From Chamaelirium japonicum (Eukaryota > Streptophyta > Magnoliopsida > Liliales > Melanthiaceae), in assembly GCA_947650365.1 (NCBI GenBank), contig OX393553.1:63983055-64047054 (forward strand): 64,000 bases of DNA, written 5' to 3'. The translations under genes were made by a program, and so were the position numbers. Every line of letters starts with the position of its first letter. Position 1 is the stretch's first letter. Positions 43,491-54,657 of the stretch are shown one piece after another. The notes under the pieces were generated by a model. That model was not told the origin of the DNA. It worked only from the letters and a program-made list of their open reading frames with translations, and made no database searches.

Positions 43491-43838
43491 GGCAAATTAC
43501 AAAACGTCCCCTGAACTACACACTCCATTTCATATCGATCCCACAAACTTTTTTTTTTTAATACAATTTGAACCCTGAACTGTGCTCCATCTGCATGTAG
43601 CCCCCCCTATCAACTTTTAGTCCCAAAATACCATTGTCCAAGTAAGCATACGTTCAATATTTTTTTAATTATTCGAGTCTTATTGGAAATTGATAAGTGT
43701 ATTTTTGAAATAAAAGCTGATGGAGGGGGGCCAAATGCAAATGGTGGATAGTTTAGGATTCAAACTGTTCAAAAAAAAGTAGAGGGACCAATATGAATGG
43801 GGTGGTGCATAGTTCAGGGGAGGTTTTTGTAATTTGCC
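43491..43838. mobile_element. MITE with about 45-bp terminal inverted repeats
   Basis: Left GGCAAATTACAAAACGTCCC then CTGAACTACACAC; right GTGGTGCATAGTTCAGGGG then GGTTTTTGTAATTTGCC. 348 bp, non-coding, inserted in the SnRK1-beta intron. A relative of its end (ATTACACTGTCCCCTAGAAG) lies near 46077. No clean target duplication because of A-runs. Confidence 0.8.
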
Positions 43839-44036
43839 AAAAAAAAATCATGAACTAAATTTGTCGAATGAATTAGTTAAGGCTGAGTTTTCAGAAGTTC
43901 ATCCTTGGGCCAATATGAAAGGGGGAGTGCATAGTTCAGGGGAGGTTTTTGTAATTAATTTTTTTTAAAAAAAAATATGAACTAAATTTGTCGAATGAAA
44001 CAGTTAAGGCTGAGTTTTCAGAAGTTCATCCTTGCT
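43787..44036. repeat. 125-bp tandem duplication including the MITE right end
   Basis: Two units, each with the MITE terminus (GTGCATAGTTCAGGGGAGG), an A-run, then ATGAACTAAATTTGTCGAAT and CAGAAGTTCATCCTTG. The second MITE end (43912-43960) has no left partner, so the MITE landed first and was then partly duplicated. Confidence 0.75.
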
Positions 44037-44374
44037 CAAAGAAGCATATTTTAGGATAATCGACAGATACAGTGACATCAAGAAGGTATAAAGCGATCCG
44101 CCCCATCTCATCAGTAACATAAGAAAGATCAGGTATGTATCTCCTCCATTCACCATCTACGATGAACATGTATTGGTAGAGTCTTGATGGAAGGACCAAC
44201 ATAATGGAATGATCTTTGCCATTCCTCTGCATAACTTTCCTGTAAATCCACAGAAATCAATTCCATGGCCGTTAGAATCCAATTCCTTCCAATACCCAAA
44301 CACCTAAGAATAATGAAGTGAAGAGGTAAACATGGCCGCCGCCCAATGGCTGTATATCCCTATCCCCTTGTTAG

Positions 44375-44570
44375 AGACGGGAACAATGTTTCGAAAAAAG
44401 AGATCATTTTGAAGGTAGCAATAAAACATTTCGAGAGCAACAACAATAATTTAAGGAAGATAATTATATTTCGAGGGAGAAAACAATATTTCGAGGAAGG
44501 TGATAATATTTTGAAGGGGGTGACAATATTTCGTGAGTGGTGATAATGCTCGTGTCTGTCGACAGTACTT
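44375..44570 (+). repeat. Dispersed repeat, ATATTTCGAGGG modules
   Basis: Reiterated ACAATATTTCGAGGAAGGTG and GATAATATTTTGAAGGGGG units ending GCTCGTGTCTGTCGACAGTA, a decayed version of the CCCGTGC-TGTCGGC family at 42728. It lies on the other side of the SnRK1-beta fragment in the same orientation. Confidence 0.6.
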
Positions 44571-46170
44571 GAAAGGGGTGAGGGGGATGTTAGTTTTAAT
44601 TTTTGAATTAAATTTTTTTTAAGTGATTGAAAATCTCCAACACTTTGATTTGGTCTTATCTATTATTTCAAATTTTTTTTATTAGGATCATATATGAGGA
44701 AATGTCTTGTTGGGGTTACATCTTACCGAATGACTTTCCATCCAATCAAAGTATTTGTGACAAAATAAAAATTGTCAGCGACGCCCCTCAGTTTATTCAA
44801 ATGACATTACTTTACAACAAAAAAAAAAGAAAAGAAATAGAGCTACACCTGTGGGGCTTATCACTACCAATTATGTAGTCTATGTGAGAGCACCTCGAAA
44901 CAGGACGTTTGCTTCTGGGTTCTATCCCTCGAGCAGTCCGAAAGCTCTGTCATGTGATTGAACTGACCTCTCTCTCTCTCTCTCCAAAAAATTTTGACGA
45001 CGGGCTTCCACAACTAATAACTACGACTGACCAGTGGTATTGCGCCACATATGCCACAAGTAATATGAAGAGACTAAAGAGGTGATTTTCATTGGATTCA
45101 AATTACCTCCTTACCCCCTCTTTGGATTCAAATTACCTCCTTACCCCCTTTATGGACATGAAGCCTTAAGCAAGATATAGTTTGAGCATGTTTTTTTTTA
45201 AGAAATACTTTAAAAGTTTTAGAAACCTAATTTTTTATTAAGAATAAAAAAAATAGCATAGATTATTTTTGAAACAATGAAAAACAATACTCCTGGATGT
45301 TTTTTTTAGAAAGAAAACATTTTTTGTTTCACAAACCATAATTAAAAAATAATAATATTTTTTTTGCATGGGATACGATTAAAGCTTGTTCTTTTTCTGG
45401 CTTGGGTTTTTTCATTCTCTTTAAAAAGTTATAATGACGGGAAATTAAATCAAAGACAACCTTTATGTAACCCAAAGCAAATTATTAGCAACTCGCCCCG
45501 AAGTTAGTGATCTTCACCTCCCCACGCTAGCCAACCATCAGGTTTGACCAACTATCTGATTTATTTGGTACTTGCTTACAGCCCAGTCGTGGTCGGCCAC
45601 GTCGTTTGTTAGAGAGAGCCCCCCATTATGCCCTTCTAATGGACAGTGTGGCAGACCACGATAAAGCCCTAAGCAAGTATAACAAATCAATCGGCAACAA
45701 AAAAACTCACCACAAAGAACCCGAATAGGTTGCCCCCTTTCTCTGCATCATCGTTTACACATCACGTCATAGTCATTTGTTACCCCCATACTCGAACGGT
45801 GCATCGACAATAATCCCCAATCGACAGACAAAGGAACGACTGTGACTGGCCCAACGATATTGGCTCCAACTTGCCACTTGATCTTTGTCGTCCCTTTGTC
45901 TGTTCGTTGGGGTTGAGTTCGATTCACCGGTTGGGTATGGGTGCAACGGACAGATGTGACGTGAGCTACAGACGATGAGTTGAGGGGGGCGAGCAAAGAG
46001 AGGAGACCGGTGCAAGCATAGAGAGATATAGAGAGGGCGAGAAATATAAAGCTATCTTTCTAAAAAAAATGATAAATTACACTGTCCCCTAGAAGTTTAT
46101 CCTAAAAACATATAGCCCCCCTATAGTTAAAAAATACATTTTGCCCCCTTCAATTCAGTTTTTATCAGAT

Positions 46171-46208
<38 letters not shown>

Positions 46209-46568
46209 CCATAGGGTACCGACTTACAGCTCGAAAAATAATTGAGGTATATAAAAACAGTATAAGAGTTATTGGAATTTCTTTGGCTGAACATATTCCA
46301 GACAAAGAACCTACTATTGAATAAACTAAACTGATCTGGTGTCCAAACCTATTCAATAAACATAATTAGGTTCAATTTCCTTGGGCCAGTTTAGACAAAC
46401 TCTCCTTAGAGGGAAGCTCAAGTCTTGCTCCAGCAAGCTCTTCAGCAAGTTTCATAACTGCAAGGGAAGTATACACCCATTTCCAAAAACCCACCATCAA
46501 GAGGAAAGGAACCATTTACACAACAACATAGATTTTTTTCCAGGGGTGGGGGAAGAAGAGAAGCAGAC
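44571..46568. other. Intergenic, small repeats only
   Basis: AT-rich. It holds a (TC)n near 44973, a 29-bp tandem duplication (GGATTCAAATTACCTCCTTA at 45095 and 45124), and a (GA)n at 46171-46204. A minus-strand segment at 46466-46376 after a good acceptor (CCCTTGCAG) encodes KLAEELAGARLELPSKESLS and could be an exon scrap; no family recognised. Confidence 0.45.
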
Positions 46569-46652
46569 CTGCTGGATGATATCGGTGGTGACCTGACTCG
46601 GGGAAGCGTATGCCGCCATCATTGGCTGCATCTGCATGAGGTGCTGCTGCAT
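46569..46652 (-). pseudogene. Orphan first exon of a GRF-interacting factor (GIF/AN3, SSXT family)
   Basis: The minus strand encodes MQQHLMQMQPMMAAY then ASPSQVTTDIIQQ and ends CAG before GTCTGC. The start and HLMQMQPMMA signature match GIF1/ANGUSTIFOLIA3 exon 1, which normally continues YLDENKSLIL in the next exon. That SNH continuation was not found downstream, so this is an exon fragment or a gene interrupted by repeats. The GA/CT-rich 5' leader (46653-47000) resembles a GIF leader. GIF proteins are transcription coactivators for growth-regulating factors. Confidence 0.6.
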
Positions 46653-47460
46653 TACTTCACAACCCCCGATCCTCTCTTTCTCTCTCTACGCTGTAGCTCT
46701 GCTCTACTTGCTTTCCCTTTATGTGAAAGCTCATCACAACCCAATTCGAAACCCAATCACAACCCAGTTCGAAAACCCAATTACAAACCAATGTGAAAAC
46801 AGAGAGAGAAAGAGAGAGGAAAGAAAAAAATCAGTAACTAAAACTAAAAGAGAGGAAAGATGACCTGTGGTTCGTTGAAGATCTGGTGGGAGGGCTGATT
46901 CTTCATCTCTTTCTCTAAAGCTCTGGCTGAAGATCTCACCTCCATCTCTTGATCCTCCTAAAACAGAGAGAGAGAGAGAGAGAGAGGGAAAAAAAATTAT
47001 CAGCCTAAAAAAAGGATGAGAGAAAGAGGGAAGAAAGAAGGGGAAAAATTCACCACCTTCTCCATCTCTTTGCCTCCTCTCTCTTTCTCTTGCAACCTCC
47101 TCTCTCTTTCTTGCAGCAAAGGAGAAAGGACCTTGCAGCGAAGGATCGTGGAGATCGAGCCCGTGGATGACTGCAATCTAGACATCGGGAGATCGAGTAA
47201 GAGGGATCGGGATCGTGGAGATCGGGCCTGGTGGTAGAGAGGAAGGGATGTGGAGATCAGGAGATCTGGGGAGAAGGCCTTGGAGAGAGAGAGAGAGGGA
47301 TGTGGAGATCGGGTTTGGCGGTAGGAGATCGAGGTCGAGAGAGCGCAGAGTGGAGGGGGCTTGATCGGGGACGGCCTACGGCTTGAGTGGAGGCTGGATC
47401 GGGGCCGAGAGTGTGCAGATCTGAGATGGGGGCGGTGCAGCAAATCAATCGGAGCAAAAA
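46653..47460. other. GA/CT-rich low-complexity region
   Basis: Long purine-rich tracts on the plus strand with a (GA)n at 46966-46986 and repeated GGAGATCGGG words (47140-47330). Frames on the minus strand are Ser/Pro/Leu-rich and compositional. Confidence 0.5.
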
Positions 47461-47711
47461 TGCTCTCCTCCCCTTCCTCTCCCTCGCACGTCCCCCCACC
47501 CTCCCGACGCGCCACCCCCACCGAATCCCGGATCGACGCCGCCCGCAAGGAGATCACCGTCCTCCTCGACCTCTACGGCGCCGCAGCCCTGCGTCTGCTC
47601 CCTCGCCACATCATCTACGGCGAGCCCATTGCCATCCTCACCGGCGACGCCCACCTCGCTGGGGCTGAGGGCGCTGGTGAGGTCAGGGGTCCGGGGGGCC
47701 GAGGGCCATAG
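47461..47711 (+). CDS. Short GC-rich ORF of unknown identity
   Basis: 83 codons, MLSSPSSPSHVPPPSRRATP then TESRIDAARKEITVLLDLYG, AAALRLLPRHIIYGEPIAIL and TGDAHLAGAEG. The central part (47520-47670) has the codon bias and amino-acid mix of a real first exon; a splice donor may follow at GGTGAGGTC (about 47673). The family is not recognised. It could equally be a transposon-captured exon. Confidence 0.35.
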
Positions 47712-47885
47712 AAGGAGAGAGCGAGAGAGAATCAGAGAGATCTGGAGGGTAGGGGGGTCTTAACAGAAAGAGAGAGTGAGAGACTCAGAGGGAGTGATCG
47801 TGCGTTGATGGGGGGTGGGAGAGGGGCGTAACTGATGAGAGAATTAGGGGAGATCTTGGGGGGTGGGGGGGGGGGAGCTTAACTG

Positions 47886-47919
<34 letters not shown>

Positions 47920-48199
47920 ATGCATTGATGGGGGTGGGGGCAGGGTAACGGATGGGGAGAGAGATAGAGTGCCAGGGAGGGGGACCACATTGGCGGCAGA
48001 CATGGCACTTGATCAATGTAACGGATGGCTGTGATTGTGCCATTCAAAATGCACTTGATTTGGTAACTACCTGCTATGCAGTACGGGACTGATAAAGAAG
48101 TGATCATGCATAACTACCCATTGCATAGAGATCTTGGTCATCAAATTCTCTAACCGCCTCTTATGTTTGTATCGAACGGCTCTCTTTATCCATTCGTAG

Positions 48200-48208
<9 letters not shown>
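47712..48208. other. GA-rich repeats and spacer
   Basis: Four loose copies of a GAGAGAGAG...GCATTGATGGGGGTGGG motif between 47710 and 47960, including a (GA)n at 47889-47916. No gene. Confidence 0.5.
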
Positions 48209-49452
<1,244 letters not shown>

Positions 49453-49599
49453 TGATACGAGAGATTTTTGGGAGAATCAATCAATCCTCATATTAGGCCA
49501 AGGGCCAAATATATATAGGTGATACAAGACAAAAAAGGGGTATCCTATACAGGTAATCTACGGGTATGTGTATCTCAACACTGTACACTATCACTAACA
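49453..49599 (-). repeat. 3' LTR of the copia element
   Basis: 147 bp. The minus strand starts TGTTAGTGATAGTGTACAG and ends CTCTCGTATCA. It directly follows the polypurine tract. A short LTR is usual for several plant copia lineages. Confidence 0.75.
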
Positions 49600-49612
49600 G
49601 CCCCCCTCAAAC

Positions 49613-52290
49613 TCAAGGTGGGTCATGCACCATGAGTTTGGTAAGCAGAAACTGAAAACGTGGAGCAGGGTGTGACCTCGTGAAGAAGTCAACAATCTGT
49701 TCTCCAGAGAAAACAAAGGGGAGAGAGATGGTCCCGGCCTCATACTCCTGGCGAGAGTAGTAGCAATCGAGCTTGATGTGCTTCGTCCTCTCGTGGAAGA
49801 TCGGGTTAGTGACAATCTGTATTGCACTTCGGTTGTCACAGGGAAGGGCTGTAGGTCCAGAGATTTCAACCCCTAAATCTTCAAGAAGACGTCGCAAGTG
49901 AACGATCTCTTTGATAGTAGAGGTCATGGCTTGAAACTCTGCTTCAATACTGGAGAAAGAGAAAACGCTCTGCTTCTTGATATGACATGAGATGAGAGAA
50001 TCTCCAAGAAATAGGCAATAGCCGGTAGTCGATCGACGAGTGGCGGATCACCAGCCCAGTCAGCATTCGAGTAGGCACGTAAAACCAGAGGAGAAGTCGA
50101 TGATAGAAAGAGCGACCGGGTGATAGTGCCTTGGAGATAACGGAGAAATCGAAGAAGGGTAGCATAGTGAGCAAAGAGAGGGGCTTCGGCAAACTGGCTG
50201 ACGATGCTAACGGTGTGAGCAATGTCGGGCCTGGTGATGCAGAGGTAAACCAACTGACCAACGATCTGTCGGTACCGAGTAGGATCTGAGAGAGGCTCAC
50301 CGTCGGTGAGACGAAGCTTCACGTGAAGCTCGAGAGGGGTGACAGCAGAGCAATCATCGAAAAGTGCAACTAGGCTGAGGATGTCAGCTATGTACTTCTG
50401 CTGGGATAGCATAATCCCTCGCTTACTGTGGGCGATCTCTAGCCCAAGGAAGTAGCGAAGAGGACCTAAATCCTTCATCTGGAACCAGCGCCGAAGATGC
50501 TGCTGAAGGAAAGTGATGGCAGCGGAGTCATCACCTGTGATGATCATGTCGTCGACATATAATAGGAGAATCGCCCTGCCCTAAGGAGATGACCGCATAA
50601 AAAGCAAGTGGTCCTACGAGCTCTCAATGTAGCCGATCTCGATGATGGCTCATCGGAAACACTCAAACCAAGCTCGAGAGGCTTGCTTGAGCCCGTAGAT
50701 AGCTCGACGGAGGCGACAAACATGCTGCATGTAGAAGACCTCTGAAAGATCACCATAGAGAAAGGCATTCTTCACGTCCATCTGGAGAGAAGAGACCATC
50801 TGCAAACTGCTGCAACTATCATGAGTGCATGAACGGAGGTCATTTAAGCTACAGGTGCGAAAGTCTCCTCGTAGTCTATTCCGTATGCCTGAGTGAAGCC
50901 ACGGGCCACCAACCGAGCCTTGTGCCGCTCGATGGAACCATCAGGTCGCCGCTTGACCTTGTAGACCCACCGGCAACTGACAGGCTCAATACCAACAGGA
51001 AGGTGGATGATATCCCAAGTCTGAGTCTGCTCAAATGCCTGAAATTCCTCGCTCATAGCCTGCCGCCACTGAGGGGATTGGACGGCCTCCCGGTACGACC
51101 GAGGTTCCTGGTCTGTGTGAAGGGCTATAAGAAAGGCTGTAAACTGAGGCGAGTAAGAGGTGACCGTGGCAAAACCAAAACGATCAGGTGGGCCAGAACT
51201 AAAGCTGAAGCGATCAGGTGGGTGGTGCTCGCGCTGAGGATAGCAGGGCGGCGAGCAAGGATCCACGACCAGCGACATCGGACTGGGCGTAGCAGGCGGA
51301 GTACCATGGACGTCAGGAGTATAAAGAAGACCTACGGAAGCAATCGGTGACAGAGGAGAGGAGGGGATGGAGGAAGACTCTGTGGAAGAATCACCGGAAG
51401 CAGGGGGAGAAGTAGAGCTGGACAAAAGGGGTGATAGAAGAGGCTCGAGAGTCGGAGACAGGGTGGGAGGAGTCTCCAAGAAGGTGAGATCCTGAGCTGT
51501 AGAGGAGTAGTAAGGGACATCCTCGACGAAGGAGACGTGTCGAGAGATGCGAAAGCGACGAGTCAAGGGGTCATAGCAACGATAACCCTTATGCTCGATG
51601 CTGATTCCTAGGAGGACGCATTTAGCTGCACGTTCGGACAGCTTCGTGCGCTCATGGGGCGGAAGGAGAACGAAACAGGTGCACTCGAAGGTACGAAGTA
51701 GACTGTAGTCAGGAGGGGAAGAGAAAAGACGCTCGTGGGGAGATGCACCACCCGGGAGAACATACGAAGGGGTGATGTTGATGAGGTTGACTGAGGTCAA
51801 GTTAGCCTCAGCCCAGAAAGTGCGTGGAACGGAAGCAGAGAAGAAGAGCACGCGACGTCTCAAGGATATGACGGTGCTTCCTCTCGGCTACTTTGTTTTG
51901 CTCGTGTGTGTGAGGACATGAGTGCTAGAATAGAGTCCCATGGGACTGAAGAAGTATCCGCATAGCAGTGGAAAGGTACTCGAGGGCGCAATCAGACTGA
52001 AAGGTCTTGATGCGATAACCGAACTATGTGTGGACCATCGAGGTAAAGATCTGGTAGACCTGAGGAACCTCAGAGCGGTGCTAAAGAAGGTAGACCCAAG
52101 TGTATCGGCTAAAATCATCGATGAAAGAGATATAGTAGCGATAGCCACACATCGAAGGAAAAGGTGTAGGACCCCAGATGTCGAAGTACACTAGGTCAAA
52201 AGGAGCAGAACTCTGAGAGATACTAGAAGGAAAGGGTAAGGCTGTAGCTTTGGCAAGCTTGCAACAGGTACATATAGATAAAGAAGAAAA
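49613..52290 (-). pseudogene. copia pol: integrase, RT, RNase H
   Basis: Integrase core (about 52195 down): LVYFDIWGPTPFPSMCGYRY, FIDDFSRYTWVY, then [70 protein letters not shown], then after a stop [28 protein letters not shown], active site LLYVDDMIITG (about 50560), DLGPLRYFLGLEIA. RNase H: LRAYSNADWAGDP, EIVHLRRLLEDLGV, DNRSAIQIVTNPIFHERTKH. At least several stops and frame changes; inactive. Confidence 0.88.
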
Positions 52291-52599
52291 AGTGCAATGA
52301 CCTAGAGCTCCAGTCTGGAGTAAGCTCTTAAGTCGAGACTCAGAAATATGACCGAGTCTTCGGTGTCACAGTCGGCATCGAGAGAAGCTAAACTACAGAC
52401 GCCAGAAGGGGAGGGGAAGATGGAGATGCTCGAGGTGGTACAGCCCGCCTGACCTACGACCAGTGCCAATCACCCGTCCGATACGCGGATTCTGCACAAC
52501 ACAAGGAGAAGGGGAAAAAATCACAACACATCCAGAGTCACAGAGACTGCTAATAGAGATGAGCTGCATGCGTAGCTAGGGGACATGCAACACAGTGGG

Positions 52600-53785
52600 T
52601 AAAGAGAGACTACCGCTCGGCTCTTTAGTGGCGGTAATCGATCCACACTGTGAGATGGCTAAAGAAGAGCAATCAGCAGTATGTATCGACGGGATGTGCG
52701 GTGCCGGTCGGCAATCGGTAAGCAGGGAAGCATTGAAAGTTATGTGATAGGAGACCCCAGAGTCCAGAATCCAAGTAGCGAAGGTACCGGGAGTGACTAA
52801 GTAAGCAGAGGAACTGGAGGCGTTGGAAGCCTCGACGGAGTTGAAGCTCGCTTGCTGGTCTAGGCAAAACTGGAGCTATGCAACCTGCTACTGAAGGAGC
52901 TGAGTAGTGTCAAGAGCATCCAAGGTACCCCGGGGTGAATATGGAACTGAGCGAGGAGAGGACGGAGCAGTAGCAGCAGCAGCAGTAGAACCAACGAGTC
53001 GACCACGTCCTCAGGGTCCCTGCCTTTTCTCGGGATGCAGCTTCCAACATGTGATGACAATATAACCTGGTTTGTGGTAATGGGTGCACACAAACTGATC
53101 ACAACCAGAAGCAGAAGTAAAAGAGAGAACCGGAGCCGCAGCAAGGACGCCAGTATAAATGGAGGGGGACGGAGGGGCCCTGGTGGTGATGGTACGCAAC
53201 CTGGTCTCTTCAGCGTCAAACTCAGCAATGGCAGCATCCAAGCGTGGAAGTGGGTCTCGGTGGATCAAAGCGCCAGCAAGTGGGCCAAACTCTGGTCGAA
53301 GGGCCATCAGGATCTGGTAACCGCGCATCTGCGCATGAAATTACTGAATCGTATGATCACCCAGCTGTTTGGACTGGACCTATGAGAGAAGAGCATACTT
53401 GCGGGCGCCGCTAGACTCCACGAAGCACTCAACTAGGGAGCGCCATATAGCTACGGATGCTCCAAGGGCGGCAAGGTCAGCGCGCATCGTCCGATCGACC
53501 GAAGCGACAAGGTAGGCGGCGACCCGTGCATCACGAAGGCGCCACGCTTGAAAGGCGGCGGGGAAAGCTTGACTCGGTACCGAGGTGGTGTCGTCAAGTA
53601 ATCCAAGGAGGCCAAGTCCGAGAAGCGTGGTCTGGACGGTGGCTGCCCATGCTTCCTAGTCAGCGGAGGAGGCGAGAGGGAAGTCCGTCGAGCTCGGTAG
53701 GAAGTCACGAGTATACTCGAATAGGAGGCTCTCAGAGTGCAGTGGCACGGGCGGAGGAGCATCTACGGAGGAGGAGTCGGCCATG
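52600..53785 (-). pseudogene. copia gag and protease
   Basis: Gag starts near 53783 (MADSSSVDAPPPVP), continues with frame changes through FPAAFQAWRLRDARVAAYLV, then LMALRPEFGPLAGALIH, and a damaged zinc knuckle CTHYHKPGYIVITCWKLHPE in which the second Cys is Tyr and the usual GH is GY. Protease: TWILDSGVSYHIT near 52780-52740 with the DSG active site. Inactive. Confidence 0.75.
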
Positions 53786-54189
53786 GCGGCTCACTCGGTG
53801 CCGGAGTGGATCTGTCGGAACTGAAGAAGAGAAGTTGATCTGTTCAGCTTCACTGTGGGAGAAGCAGATTGCGAGTGAGCACCATCTTCGTCATCATCGT
53901 GTTCCTCCTTTTCGACGGTGGAGATATCGAAATGTCCAAACTTAAGATCCCTGCGTGAGGGGCTTCTGCAACAAGACTTTGGGGCGCTCGACACCTTGAG
54001 AATCAGCGACTGTGAGGGGCTTATGGATTTGCCAGAGCATTGTCTGCCTTCCCCGATTCAATTATTAGTCATCAAGCGATGCCTGCTGCTGAAGGAGAGG
54101 TGTCTAGCGAATGGAGGTCGGACAGGAGCTCAGATCTGGAGGTCGGAGGTGGAGCTCATCAGATCTGGAGGTCGAATAGGAGCTCGAGG

Positions 54190-54445
54190 TCAGATCTGGG
54201 CTCTCGGGCTAGATCTGGAGGTTGCCGACGACAACGGAGAGGAGAGAGCCGCACAGGGATCGCAGGGGCTACACGCAGGGAAGGGGAGGTCGGCGCCGTG
54301 CGGATCTGAAGGAAGGGGGAGGCTCTGACTGGAGGTCAGATCCGGGCTCTCGGGCCAGATCTGGAGGTTGCCGGCAACAACAGAGAGGAGAGAACCGCAC
54401 AGGGATCACAGGGGCTACGCGCAGGGAAGGGGAGGTCGGCTCGGA
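54190..54445 (-). repeat. 144-bp direct repeat in the copia leader
   Basis: Two copies about 144 bp apart (54194, 54338), each with CTCTCGGGCTAGATCTGGAG type sequence and GGAGAGAGCCGCACAGGGAT. They lie between primer site and gag. Confidence 0.75.
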
Positions 54446-54645
54446 TCTGATCACCGGCGGTATCTCGCGAATCTGCAGTTCGAGGTGCTCGCGGATCTCA
54501 GATGCTGCCGAAGATCGGAGAGGCGTTGCCGAAGGCGCTGCTGGGAGAGCTCGAGGCCGATCTGGAGAAAGAGGGAGCTCAGATCTGGAGGTCTGATGCA
54601 GGGCTCAGATCGGGTCGGAGGTGGAGCTCGAGAGGAGGATCATAG

Positions 54646-54657
54646 CTCTGATACCAT
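54646..54657 (-). other. copia primer-binding site
   Basis: TGGTATCAGAGC on the minus strand, complementary to the initiator tRNA-Met 3' end, standard for plant copia elements. Confidence 0.88.

Larger units (their letters stand above)
43099..44239 (-). pseudogene. SnRK1 beta subunit (AKIN-beta) gene fragment, two exons
   Basis: Regulatory beta subunit of the plant SNF1-related kinase, truncated at both ends. Exon A (44239-44071) carries the end of the glycogen-binding CBM48 region: KDHSIMLVLPSRLYQYMFIV, DGEWRRYIPDLSYVTDEMGR, LLDVT. Exon B (from 43467 down) carries the ASC-type C-terminal region: DYIPDNIDSVSEFE, DDDFAKEPSVVPPQL, QHVILNHHFIGKGW, VALGL. GT-AG sites and phases fit (LLDVT joins DYIPDN). 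After VALGL (about 43210) similarity stops where THRF...VTVVLYKP is expected, although the frame runs on to 43099. No upstream exon was found. The intron (43468-44070) is filled by a MITE and a duplication. Probably a captured or truncated copy. Confidence 0.78.
49453..54657 (-). mobile_element. Ty1/copia retrotransposon, minus strand, decayed, 5' LTR missing
   Basis: Order on the minus strand: primer site TGGTATCAGAGC (54657-54646, initiator-Met type), leader, gag, protease, integrase, RT, RNase H, polypurine tract (GAGGGGGGC), 3' LTR 49599-49453. All coding parts have stops and frame changes. Sequence upstream of the primer site does not match the 3' LTR, so the left end is lost or replaced. 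Confidence 0.9.

Noticed and set aside
47000-47557. 185-codon minus-strand frame
   Set aside because: Ser/Arg/Pro/Leu-rich reading of a GA/CT-rich tract with no recognisable domain; the opposite strand has a better exon-like segment.
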